IMG/VR virus record: IMGVR_UViG_3300032282_001564
Coordinates: 49,158 to 113,157 of that record
Length of the DNA: 64,000 nucleotides
Strand: one strand, 5' to 3'
DNA from: a virus
Shown here: in pieces, positions 17,133 through 24,405 of the stretch
How the letters are laid out: every line of letters begins with the position of its first letter
Position numbering within the stretch: position 1 is the stretch's first letter
Translations under genes and position numbers: made by a program
Notes under the pieces: model-generated
Told to the model about the DNA's origin: nothing
Seen by the model: the letters and a program-made list of their open reading frames with translations, nothing else
Databases searched by the model: none

Positions 17133-18703
17133 TTAATGTTTGCATAGTTGGCGGCGGCTTTACTGGATGGATGACTGCGGTTATCCTAAAGAAAGAATGC
17201 CCTCGGGCTCGTATTACTATTATTGATAGCCCTACCGAGCCACAACGCATGGGCGTCGGCGAAAGCTGTCCTGACAATTGGCTCATATGGTTATTAGACC
17301 ATCTTAAAGTACCAATGGATCAACGTAGCGATTGGTTTAAGAACTGGCTACTTGAAACTAACAGTATGCTCAAGTATGGTGTACGTTGGTATGATTGGAA
17401 TGGCGTAGGCACAAGAGATTTCTTAGTTCCATGGACTCCAAACTCAGACGCACATAATATAATGAATGGCGGAATTATACAGTTTCCCAAGACAGCCGCT
17501 GATGCATACAAGATGTCAGACATATGGTATGAGTTGTACTTGCAAGGCCGACGCAACATAGAAGATTTTAACGTTGACCTAGGCGACCTATATTGGACTA
17601 TCAGTCAAAATCGTGTTCCATACTATCAAGGTAAGTTTCATAATTTCCAAAGTTACACTTGTCAAATTAATACCACAGATGTAACAGCATGGTTCAAACG
17701 CACATACGCACACGAAATAGATCAAATATTAAATGTAACAATAGCCGACGCAGAATTAACAGAATCGGGTGCTGTCCGTGCTGTAGTTGATACAGAAGGC
17801 AACAGACATACTGCCGATCTGTTTATTGACTGTTCGGGTTTTAAACGTATTTTTAATCGTTACGTAGATTTTGATTTCCGTCCTGGATATAATCGTGTTG
17901 TCCATCGTTCAGCGGCTGTTACTATCAATCGTTATAACAGCAACGAAGATATACTAAATGAAATGGTGCCTTACACACGTTTCAATACTATGCGTAATGG
18001 CTGGCGCTGGGAAATACCTTTACTAAAGACCAAGAGCTTTGGTTATGTCTTTGATAGAGAATTTACTAACAAAGAAGAAGCATTTGCTGAGTTAACAGAA
18101 CGCACAGGTACTGACCGTCGTGTATTAGATCCTGTGCTAATAGAATGGGAACCAGGATTCTGCAGACGTGCTTGGTCTAAGAATGTAATTACCTTGGGAC
18201 TAAGTACAGGCTTCATTGACCCAATTGATGGTAACAGTATTGCTACACAACGATTACAAATAGATCATATTGTTAATGCTGTACGTAACCCTACTAGCCT
18301 TAACACTGAACGTGAAACATACAATCAAAAAGTTGACCGTATGTTTGCAGATATCTGTTTACGCAAAGATGTAACCTTCTGTCTAGCACCACGTAATGAT
18401 ACAGCCTATTGGCAACGCAATAAAACTCTTTATGATAAACAAGAATTATTAGATCGTTGCCGTGAGCGTCTAAACAATAATGAGTTCTACGGACGTTACC
18501 CATTGTTCTACGACAATGCTTGGCTAGTTTATTTTATCTACTACGGCAATGATGCCAGTTTCCGTACACGCACAAGCGACCCTGAGTTCTTAGATTTTGC
18601 AGATACTTTCTTTGTACATAAAAACAAAGTAGGACAAGCCCGTGCAAAAATCATGCCTACCCAAGTGCAATGGCTTGATTCTATTGGTGCAAAAGTGTTG
18701 TAA
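17129..18703 (+). CDS. Flavin-dependent halogenase (tryptophan halogenase family)
   Basis: A 524-residue protein close in length to PrnA-type halogenases. The FAD-binding GxGxxG is VGGGFTGW (residues 7-14), followed by GVGES at 42-46. K82 (NSMLKYGVRWYDW) is placed like the lysine that carries the halogenating species. GWRWEIPL is the WxWxIP motif that distinguishes these from monooxygenases. In the segment equivalent to PLEST this protein reads DPIDGNSI, so the usual glutamate is Asp. Viral members are known, including the cyanophage iodinating enzyme VirX1. It is the last gene of the operon. A flavin reductase is not seen nearby. Confidence 0.88.
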   Translation: MINVCIVGGGFTGWMTAVILKKECPRARITIIDSPTEPQRMGVGESCPDNWLIWLLDHLKVPMDQRSDWFKNWLLETNSMLKYGVRWYDWNGVGTRDFLVPWTPNSDAHNIMNGGIIQFPKTAADAYKMSDIWYELYLQGRRNIEDFNVDLGDLYWTISQNRVPYYQGKFHNFQSYTCQINTTDVTAWFKRTYAHEIDQILNVTIADAELTESGAVRAVVDTEGNRHTADLFIDCSGFKRIFNRYVDFDFRPGYNRVVHRSAAVTINRYNSNEDILNEMVPYTRFNTMRNGWRWEIPLLKTKSFGYVFDREFTNKEEAFAELTERTGTDRRVLDPVLIEWEPGFCRRAWSKNVITLGLSTGFIDPIDGNSIATQRLQIDHIVNAVRNPTSLNTERETYNQKVDRMFADICLRKDVTFCLAPRNDTAYWQRNKTLYDKQELLDRCRERLNNNEFYGRYPLFYDNAWLVYFIYYGNDASFRTRTSDPEFLDFADTFFVHKNKVGQARAKIMPTQVQWLDSIGAKVL

Positions 18704-18711
18704 AAAAGCGA

Positions 18712-18741
18712 CAGACCAAAAAATACCCAAAATAGTATACT
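18712..18741 (+). promoter_or_regulatory. Promoter with shared spacer motif (a)
   Basis: TATACT at 18736-18741 is preceded by ATACCCAAAATAG, matching three other promoters in this window in the same register. The -35 region (CAGACC with an 18-base spacer) is poor, suggesting help from an activator. It faces the cell-wall hydrolase gene at 18773. Confidence 0.6.
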
Positions 18742-18772
18742 GATTACTTATTGTAACTCTTTTGGGGGTTTT

Positions 18773-19306
18773 GTGAGTAATCGTATTCTTGTTGCCGTTA
18801 GCATAGTCATTGTTATTATGCTTGTCCGTATTGATATACGAACTACGGATCTAGCTGATAGGGTTGATAATATTGAACGGGTAGTTCATACTAATCATAG
18901 AATTGAATATACTAAACGTGACATTGAATGTTTGGCACGAAACATTTACTACGAAGCTGGTGTTGAATCAGACATTGGCAAGTATGCTGTAGCCCACGTT
19001 ACTGTTAATCGTGTTAAATCTGGTTATTGGGGTAATACTGTTTGCAAAGTAGTTCATGCTCCAAAACAATTCTCCTGGACATTGATTAAACGCCTGCGTC
19101 ATCCTGACCCGGCACTATATGAACGCTGTAAAGATATTGCCGTTGCTACACTAAGTGGCCGTGGTGTTAAAGGTCTTGAGCGTAGTTTATTCTATCATGC
19201 TGACTATATTAAAACTCCACATTGGGCCGATCCCAATCAACAAGTAAAGAAAATCGGACAGCATCTTTTCTACAATAAAGCAAAGAATTCCAATTTGGAA
19301 ATCTAA
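18773..19306 (+). CDS. Cell-wall hydrolase, SleB/Hydrolase_2 family, membrane-anchored
   Basis: A 177-residue protein starting at GTG 18773 after a GGGGG-containing leader. Residues 5-20 (ILVAVSIVIVIMLVRI) form a membrane or signal-anchor segment. From residue 50 comes CLARNIYYEAGVES, AVAHVTVNRV and later SLFYHAD and PHWA, matching the SleB-type lytic transglycosylase/amidase fold; E in YYEAG is the likely catalytic residue. The signal anchor would place it in the periplasm, where it could cleave peptidoglycan at lysis. It has its own promoter and is not coupled to its neighbours. Confidence 0.85.
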   Translation: MSNRILVAVSIVIVIMLVRIDIRTTDLADRVDNIERVVHTNHRIEYTKRDIECLARNIYYEAGVESDIGKYAVAHVTVNRVKSGYWGNTVCKVVHAPKQFSWTLIKRLRHPDPALYERCKDIAVATLSGRGVKGLERSLFYHADYIKTPHWADPNQQVKKIGQHLFYNKAKNSNLEI

Positions 19307-19309
19307 AGG

Positions 19310-19338
19310 TTGACGTAGTCAAAGTTTTGTAGTACAGT
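19310..19338 (+). promoter_or_regulatory. Sigma70-type promoter for the nuclease-like module
   Basis: TTGACG (19310-19315), 17-base spacer and TACAGT (19333-19338). It lies just after the hydrolase stop, with a leader of about 60 bases containing the palindrome GACATGTC before the gene at 19405. Confidence 0.7.
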
Positions 19339-19404
19339 AACACTATTGCCGATGGACATGTCATGGGGACTACGCCGGAGGGAATTACAACTAGGAGAAT
19401 TATT

Positions 19405-20607
19405 ATGGCGACAGCCAATTTCATTGCAGTACAACCGCAGTCATATGCGGCACAACAAAACGCCCAGTATAACCACTCGGGTTCAAAGTTCGTAGATCTT
19501 GGTACAAGATTTAACAACACAATCTCAAACCTTCCACGCATTAAACAAACAGGTGCTCGTAGTATGATTACGAATGCTTGTAACGAGTTTATAAAAAAGC
19601 ATACCCACCTTACCTGTTTTGAAGACATGGATCTTGCTATTGCTGGCGAGACTTATATGTCAGAAATTCTAATTGACATTACCATTCAGCGTATCCTTAA
19701 CTTGCCTTGGTGTGCAGAAATTCTAACTAACTTCCGTGAAGTGCAAGCAGACCCGATTAAACTTTATGAAGTCACTGCTGGCGGAGACTTAGCAGATCGT
19801 TACCCTGTAGGTACTAAACTGTTTGCTAGTTGGGACGCCCAGCACACCGCTATTGTCTACTGGATTATTGCAGTAATGATCTTTAAACAAGATCCTAAAA
19901 AAGTCAAAGTGCCAAGTATCTTGTACAAGGTTAAAAACCGTGCAGATATCCGTATGAACTTTGTAGGCGGTAATAGCGACAAAGGTAAACTTACACTAGA
20001 CAAGATTGACTTGTTCCGCCAAATGGTACTAGGTGTACGTCTTGACGGCAACACCGAGCCTAAATGGATTGAATCTGAACTTAAACAGCAATACCTTGAA
20101 GGTGCTGATTTGTTTGTAACGGCAGAAAAATTTGGCGATACTCATATGCCAGGTGCAATTAGTCGTATGGCAGAGATTGACAAGTACAGTAGTGACATTA
20201 TTCGTAAGTTTGCACTATACACAACTACTATACCCGCACCCCGCCCAATTGATTCGCAGGAAATCGAGATCATGTGTGCGTGGTTTAACCTTGCCAAAGA
20301 AGATGGCATCGACTACACTGATGACGAAGTAATTAGCATTGGCAATCATTTGCACCATTTGTTTAATGCAGACTTCCATGAGTCTAGTCCGTTCTGGGTT
20401 AAGGTGCGTACAGCCTACGAGCATTGGCATAAGAAATACTATGCTGGCCTACCATCTACACATCAACCCAAGCACATGAAGATGAGTAAGAATTGGAACA
20501 CTGGCGGCACGTTCTTGTGGCACCAACTTACCAAGACTTGGAATGGCCGTATTCCGGCACTAAACTCCAGTACTCCGTTTATGCCTGCTGTAAAGGACTT
20601 GTACTAA
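19405..20607 (+). CDS. ParB/DGQHR-like domain protein
   Basis: A 400-residue protein started at ATG 19405, which has AGGAG nine bases upstream; an open ATG at 19363 lacks one. Residues 85-160 follow the ParB/DndB-type pattern: ITIQRILNLPWCAEIL, a fold with FREVQADPIKLYEV, then SWDAQHTAIVYW in place of the DGQHR motif. The rest is helical, and the C-terminus ends with a W-N-T-G-G-T-F-L-W-H segment. Such domains bind DNA or nucleotides. It heads a three-gene unit with two nuclease-like proteins. Assignment rests on motif pattern and is moderate. Confidence 0.5.
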   Translation: MATANFIAVQPQSYAAQQNAQYNHSGSKFVDLGTRFNNTISNLPRIKQTGARSMITNACNEFIKKHTHLTCFEDMDLAIAGETYMSEILIDITIQRILNLPWCAEILTNFREVQADPIKLYEVTAGGDLADRYPVGTKLFASWDAQHTAIVYWIIAVMIFKQDPKKVKVPSILYKVKNRADIRMNFVGGNSDKGKLTLDKIDLFRQMVLGVRLDGNTEPKWIESELKQQYLEGADLFVTAEKFGDTHMPGAISRMAEIDKYSSDIIRKFALYTTTIPAPRPIDSQEIEIMCAWFNLAKEDGIDYTDDEVISIGNHLHHLFNADFHESSPFWVKVRTAYEHWHKKYYAGLPSTHQPKHMKMSKNWNTGGTFLWHQLTKTWNGRIPALNSSTPFMPAVKDLY

Positions 20608-20608
20608 T

Positions 20609-21205
20609 ATGGATATCCTAGAACAAAACCTAAAAGAGATTAGGCCTAAACGTAAGTCTAGTGTAAAACGCAACGACAAAGCCTATACAGATTGTTTAAC
20701 TACGACTACCGCAGAACTTGAGCGTCTACTAGAACTGTATCGTACTACAGTATTTGATGAAGACATGCGGGCTCGTTTGCTACGTGATAGCATTGACCAT
20801 CATATCCGTCGATACCACGGGTACGCTATCCAAGGCAAAATTAAATCACACTATCATCAAAAGGGTGTGAGTTTAAAAGCCAAGGATACAATCTTTGAAC
20901 ACGTTATTCCAGCGGCACAGGTGCGTGACTTGTTGATTGAAAACAAGCTGTCTATTAATCAAGCACTAAATGTACCTACGTGTCGTGTATCACGCAAAGG
21001 AAATAGTTTGCTTAATGCCAGAGGTATGCATGATCGTAATACTGATCCGTGGAACTTCTTTAAACGCTATAAAGCAGGTATGGCAGACTTAGACAGCGAT
21101 GGTAATACAGTATTCCCAGAGTTTGAAGCATACAATGGTCAATTGGTTACTGATCTTGATACTTGGACTTTGCGTGATCACTTTAACTTGTTTGGCGTAG
21201 TATGA
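20609..21205 (+). CDS. EHVIP-motif protein, possibly nuclease-related
   Basis: A 198-residue protein, basic at the N-terminus (RPKRKSSVKRNDK). The central part has FEHVIPAAQVRDLL (residues about 91-104), reminiscent of the first histidine block of HNH-type nucleases, followed by CRVSRKGNSLLNARGMHDRN. The remaining HNH residues cannot be placed with certainty. It begins one base after the upstream stop and overlaps the downstream gene by four bases (ATGA), so the three genes form a unit. Function is unproven; DNA binding or cleavage is a possibility. Confidence 0.5.
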   Translation: MDILEQNLKEIRPKRKSSVKRNDKAYTDCLTTTTAELERLLELYRTTVFDEDMRARLLRDSIDHHIRRYHGYAIQGKIKSHYHQKGVSLKAKDTIFEHVIPAAQVRDLLIENKLSINQALNVPTCRVSRKGNSLLNARGMHDRNTDPWNFFKRYKAGMADLDSDGNTVFPEFEAYNGQLVTDLDTWTLRDHFNLFGVV

Positions 21206-21960
21206 CACCTTTGATTACACAAGAAGTGGCCGTAAACATTGCGGCACATACTCAGATGGCATGGCAGTACGGAGCACCAAATGATGATGCAGGTGAAATT
21301 ATAATCACCTGCGGACTTAAACCTTGGTATCCCGAAGCCGAACAGCGTGGCGGATCAACAACTATCGTTGACGTTAAAGTTGGACGTATAGCCTACGACA
21401 TTAAGTGTAGAGATGTCTTAGGCATCTTTTTAAAAGAGCATAGTGATAAACAAAAAGCACGAGCTCCGGGCAAAGAATATCATAAAATCAATGACACACT
21501 ATTTGTTAGTTTACCTAAGTCGGTAGTTAGTCCTGTACGACGTCCAAGTGTAGATCTTGAAAACTACACAGGCGATTGTCAACGCATTATGACCGAGCAA
21601 ATTGCTGAGTATAGAGCTTATGCTAATCGTACCATGACTGAAGCTGGATGTAACGAACTTAGGAGTGTGCTGTTGCTCTACGGAGAAAAGAATGGCTACA
21701 AGGCCATGTATGTTGAAGAACAGGCATTTGGTACACCCACGCCCGACTCTTATGCAACAGGCAAAGGATATCATGCCTACGACAGCAATAACAAGCTCTT
21801 GTATGAAATCCTGGACTATAGCAAGGGCAGTAGTAACTTCAACAAACGGTTTGATTGCACTACAGGATACCTTTTTGTTTGGCCCAGCCAAGCATTGGGT
21901 ACGCAAATTAGCACCCTGGAAACCTGGGAAAAAATGGGGAATTTTGCCCTAAAACTATAG
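21202..21960 (+). CDS. PD-(D/E)XK-like protein
   Basis: A 252-residue protein. TTIVDVKVGRIAYDIKCRDV (about residues 52-71) fits a D-x(n)-D-x-K pattern, the catalytic core of PD-(D/E)XK nucleases, with preceding strand and helix in keeping. The C-terminal half has SRVLLLY-like strands and a K-G-S-S-N-F-N-K-R run. It ends 24 bases before a strong terminator, closing the module. Candidate roles are host DNA degradation, exclusion of other phages or recombination. A search with HHpred-type profiles would decide. Confidence 0.5.
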   Translation: MTPLITQEVAVNIAAHTQMAWQYGAPNDDAGEIIITCGLKPWYPEAEQRGGSTTIVDVKVGRIAYDIKCRDVLGIFLKEHSDKQKARAPGKEYHKINDTLFVSLPKSVVSPVRRPSVDLENYTGDCQRIMTEQIAEYRAYANRTMTEAGCNELRSVLLLYGEKNGYKAMYVEEQAFGTPTPDSYATGKGYHAYDSNNKLLYEILDYSKGSSNFNKRFDCTTGYLFVWPSQALGTQISTLETWEKMGNFALKL

Positions 21961-21983
21961 TGTTGCGAAAAAACCACACGTAC

Positions 21984-22007
21984 AAGCCCCTGTTTATGGG
22001 GCTTTTT
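21984..22007 (+). terminator. Rho-independent terminator
   Basis: AAGCCCC (21984-21990), a seven-base loop and GGGGCTT (21998-22004) followed by TTT. It closes the 19.4-22.0 kb unit. Confidence 0.9.
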
Positions 22008-22023
22008 GCCCTAAAAATTTCGG

Positions 22024-22052
22024 TTGAGCCATAATTCCCAAAATGCTATACT
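22024..22052 (+). promoter_or_regulatory. Promoter with shared spacer motif (b)
   Basis: TTGAGC (22024-22029), 17-base spacer, TATACT (22047-22052). ATTCCCAAAATGC precedes the -10 box, matching promoters a, c and d. The inverted repeat TACTAT-GGGT-ATAGTA (22049-22064) overlaps the start region and may be an operator. Confidence 0.8.
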
Positions 22053-22083
22053 ATGGGTATAGTAATTAATAAGGAGCTAGAAA

Positions 22084-22347
22084 ATGCTGAAATTTGAAAA
22101 CATTGCTAAAATTGGTGACACTATCCGTGCATACGATTTTAAACCCATGGTTGGCCGTGAAGACTGCTATGTCGAAGGTGTTGTTAAGAAAGTCGACAAC
22201 CGTGGCTATGACTGTTTTGTGATTGACGTTACTTACGACTCGTGGAGCGACGCCGAAGACAAAGGCCGTGTTGGCAAAGAAGTTCTTGTTCCGTTTGAAG
22301 TCAGTTTCATGGAATTTGATGCTCGTGTTATGAACTTGAGCCGTTAA
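22084..22347 (+). CDS. Small beta-rich protein, unknown function
   Basis: An 87-residue protein after a strong RBS (AAGGAG). Segments KIGDTIRAYDF, GVVKKVDNRGYDCFVIDVTYD and KEVLVPFEV suggest a small SH3-like or Tudor-like beta barrel. No catalytic residues are evident. It is a single-gene unit with its own promoter, just ahead of the MoxR gene. High expression early in infection is plausible from the promoter. Confidence 0.7.
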   Translation: MLKFENIAKIGDTIRAYDFKPMVGREDCYVEGVVKKVDNRGYDCFVIDVTYDSWSDAEDKGRVGKEVLVPFEVSFMEFDARVMNLSR

Positions 22348-22351
22348 GGCG

Positions 22352-22380
22352 TTGACGATTAATTGCCAATAAGATATAAT
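22352..22380 (+). promoter_or_regulatory. Promoter with shared spacer motif (c)
   Basis: TTGACG (22352-22357), 17-base spacer and consensus TATAAT (22375-22380). ATTGCCAATAAGA precedes the -10 box and aligns with the motif in promoters a, b and d. It drives the MoxR-type gene. Confidence 0.85.
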
Positions 22381-22411
22381 AGAACTGTAACAACTTTTTA
22401 AGGAACCTGTG

Positions 22412-23521
22412 ATGAGCAATACTATTAGTGAGAATCGTACCGTTACCCCAAATGAATGCCGTAGCCGTTTGCTTCGTGCGTTCAAAGTAAAACGTCCTGT
22501 TTTTATTTGGGGTCCTCCCGGAATTGGCAAATCAGAATTGGTTGCTGGACTAACCGAAGAACTTGGTGGTCATTGCATCGACTTGCGTCTAGGCCAGATG
22601 GAGCCCACTGACTTGCGTGGTATCCCGTTTTATAATAAAGATTTGGGCAAGATGGATTGGGCTGAGCCCGTGGATCTGCCAACTGAAGAAATGGCTAAGG
22701 ACTATCCTATTATTACCTTGTTCTTGGATGAGATGAACGTGGCGGCTCCTGCTGTACAAGCGGCGGCGTATCAGTTGATTCTTAACCGTCGCCTAGGCAA
22801 ATATAAATTGCCGGACAATGTTGTGCTGGTTGCCGCAGGTAACCGCGAAAGCGACAAAGGTGTTAGTTTCCGTATGCCAATGCCGTTGGCAAACCGTTTC
22901 GTTCACTTGGAAGTACGTGCCGACTACGACAGCTGGAACGAATGGGCTGTTAAGAATCGTGTACACAAAGACGTGGTAGGTTACATTGGTTTTGCCAAAC
23001 AAGACTTGATGGACTTTAACCCACGCTCGGCATCACGTGCCTTTGCTACTCCACGTTCATGGAGCTTCGTGTCCGAATTCTTGTACGACAATGATGCTAC
23101 TGACCCAGAATTGAGCGATTTGATTGCTGGTACTATTGGTGACGGCTTGGCTATTAAGTTCATGGCTCACCGTAAACACGCAGGTCAGATGCCTAAGCCT
23201 GAAGATATCTTGCACGGTAAGGTTAAAGAACTTAAAGTCAAAGAAGTGTCAGCTATGTACTCGTTGACTGTTTCTATGTGCTATGAGCTTCAAGACGCAT
23301 TTACTAAACTTGGTAAATCTAAGATTAGCGAATGGCATGAAATGGCAGATAACTTCTTCCGCTTTATGATGGATAACTTTAGCACTGAGTTGGTTGTTAT
23401 GGGTGCTCGTGTTGCACTTACTACATACAACCTGCCCCTGGTGCCAGGTAAGCTCAAGAACTTTGACGAGTTCCACAAACGCTTCGGCAAGTACATTATT
23501 GCCGCAGGCGGTAAGAACTAA
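22412..23521 (+). CDS. MoxR-type AAA+ ATPase
   Basis: A 369-residue ATPase. Walker A is GPPGIGKS (residues 34-41), Walker B is LFLDEMN (103-109), and GNRESDKG contains sensor-like residues; the C-terminal part is helical. MoxR/CbbQ proteins work as hexameric chaperones that mature or activate a target, usually paired with a VWA protein. Such a protein is encoded at 24406, and its promoter carries the same motif. ATG 22412 is chosen over GTG 22409 because AGGA lies seven bases upstream. Terminator follows the gene. Confidence 0.88.
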   Translation: MSNTISENRTVTPNECRSRLLRAFKVKRPVFIWGPPGIGKSELVAGLTEELGGHCIDLRLGQMEPTDLRGIPFYNKDLGKMDWAEPVDLPTEEMAKDYPIITLFLDEMNVAAPAVQAAAYQLILNRRLGKYKLPDNVVLVAAGNRESDKGVSFRMPMPLANRFVHLEVRADYDSWNEWAVKNRVHKDVVGYIGFAKQDLMDFNPRSASRAFATPRSWSFVSEFLYDNDATDPELSDLIAGTIGDGLAIKFMAHRKHAGQMPKPEDILHGKVKELKVKEVSAMYSLTVSMCYELQDAFTKLGKSKISEWHEMADNFFRFMMDNFSTELVVMGARVALTTYNLPLVPGKLKNFDEFHKRFGKYIIAAGGKN

Positions 23522-23538
23522 AGGTTGCTGTCACAGGC

Positions 23539-23574
23539 AAGGAGGCAGGAGAAATCCGTAAGCCCTCCTTTTTT
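23539..23574 (+). terminator. Rho-independent terminator after the MoxR gene
   Basis: AAGGAGG (23539-23545) pairs with CCTCCTT (23564-23570) and a T run follows. The loop contains a smaller hairpin, GGA-GAAA-TCC. It ends the MoxR transcript just before the ATG at 23578. Confidence 0.8.
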
Positions 23575-23577
23575 ACT

Positions 23578-23775
23578 ATGAACTACGACTTTTGCCCCGA
23601 ATTAGATACCCCAGAGATCTGTGTAATAATGGATCGTAAGTGGTGGGTAGAAAACAAGGATGCAATTGGTGCTTGGTTAGGCGAAGATAAGATAGCTCTA
23701 GGACAGATGATGTTATATATTCCCAAGCCAGCAGATCGTACCTACTTTATGTTACGGTGGCCACAATGCTCATAG
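23578..23775 (+). CDS. Small protein, unknown function
   Basis: A 65-residue soluble protein starting four bases after the MoxR terminator T-run. It contains ICVIMDRKWWVENKDAIGAW and an acidic N-terminus. No membrane segment, cysteine cluster or catalytic motif is visible. Its end overlaps the following gene. Since it begins right after a terminator, expression may depend on read-through. Confidence 0.5.
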   Translation: MNYDFCPELDTPEICVIMDRKWWVENKDAIGAWLGEDKIALGQMMLYIPKPADRTYFMLRWPQCS

Positions 23776-24050
23776 AAGCAATAGTGTTAGCAGTTGGTGT
23801 TGGTAGTGTAGTTAGCTACGAAACTACTGGCAAAGGCCTAGCTGACCATGCAATTAGTAGTGTAACCAACAAAGATTGTAAAATAGCAAGGGTCGTACAT
23901 AATGAACAAGTGTGCCAAACTACTGAACCACAAGGATCTGTTATTGTATCAGCGCCAAACCCTCCAGTGGCTAGCAACACTATCGCAAGGGCCAACGACA
24001 TCTTCGCAGAGCGAGCAAGGAAGTACAATGAAGGTAACAAAACTAGATAA
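23766..24050 (+). CDS. Small membrane/periplasmic protein of host type
   Basis: A 94-residue protein starting at ATG 23766 (GTG 23757 is also open). The N-terminal segment MLIEAIVLAVGVGSVV is a membrane or signal segment. It is followed by TGKGLADHAISSVTNKDCKI and a second cysteine in NEQVCQ, a pattern resembling small periplasmic proteins of proteobacteria. The C-terminal part is charged and helical. It may have been acquired from a host. Function is not known. Confidence 0.55.
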   Translation: MLIEAIVLAVGVGSVVSYETTGKGLADHAISSVTNKDCKIARVVHNEQVCQTTEPQGSVIVSAPNPPVASNTIARANDIFAERARKYNEGNKTR

Positions 24051-24333
24051 GCGACATACCGGATATGGTAAATTTATGTATTCGGTTGATGCCGGCGGAA
24101 ACGGGCCTGCTACAGTTGTAATCCTACATCGTTGGAGAGAATGGTGTTGGCAAGTATATGGCCCTGGTATTGAATTGCGTTTTATTGCATCCAACGATGG
24201 ATATCGTATGGGAAAGACCATGGGCATTGATCTTCCAGATCGGTGGGCTTGGCAAACCGAGTTTGGGAACCATAAACTGTATTTTAAAGATGAAGAAACA
24301 ATGAGCGGATTCTTGTTTCAGTGGAGTAAATAA
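24028..24333 (+). CDS. Small tryptophan-rich protein, unknown function
   Basis: A 101-residue protein. ATG 24028 is preferred to an ATG at 23902 because AAGGAA lies seven bases upstream and overlap with the preceding gene becomes short. Residues 30-60 (HRWREWCWQVYGPGIEL) hold four Trp. The end (DEETMSGFLFQWSK) is typical of a small alpha/beta domain. No known motif is recognised. It is the last gene before the VWA promoter. Confidence 0.6.
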   Translation: MKVTKLDKRHTGYGKFMYSVDAGGNGPATVVILHRWREWCWQVYGPGIELRFIASNDGYRMGKTMGIDLPDRWAWQTEFGNHKLYFKDEETMSGFLFQWSK

Positions 24334-24350
24334 CCGTTGTTTTTTAGCCA

Positions 24351-24379
24351 CAGACAGTTAATTCCCATAATGTTATAAT
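24351..24379 (+). promoter_or_regulatory. Promoter with shared spacer motif (d)
   Basis: TATAAT at 24374-24379 with an extended TG; -35 CAGACA (24351-24356), 17-base spacer. ATTCCCATAATGT precedes the -10 box, in the same register as promoters a to c. AAAGGAG precedes the ATG at 24406. Confidence 0.8.
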
Positions 24380-24405
24380 ATAAGTATTGTAAAGGAGCCC
24401 TTCAA

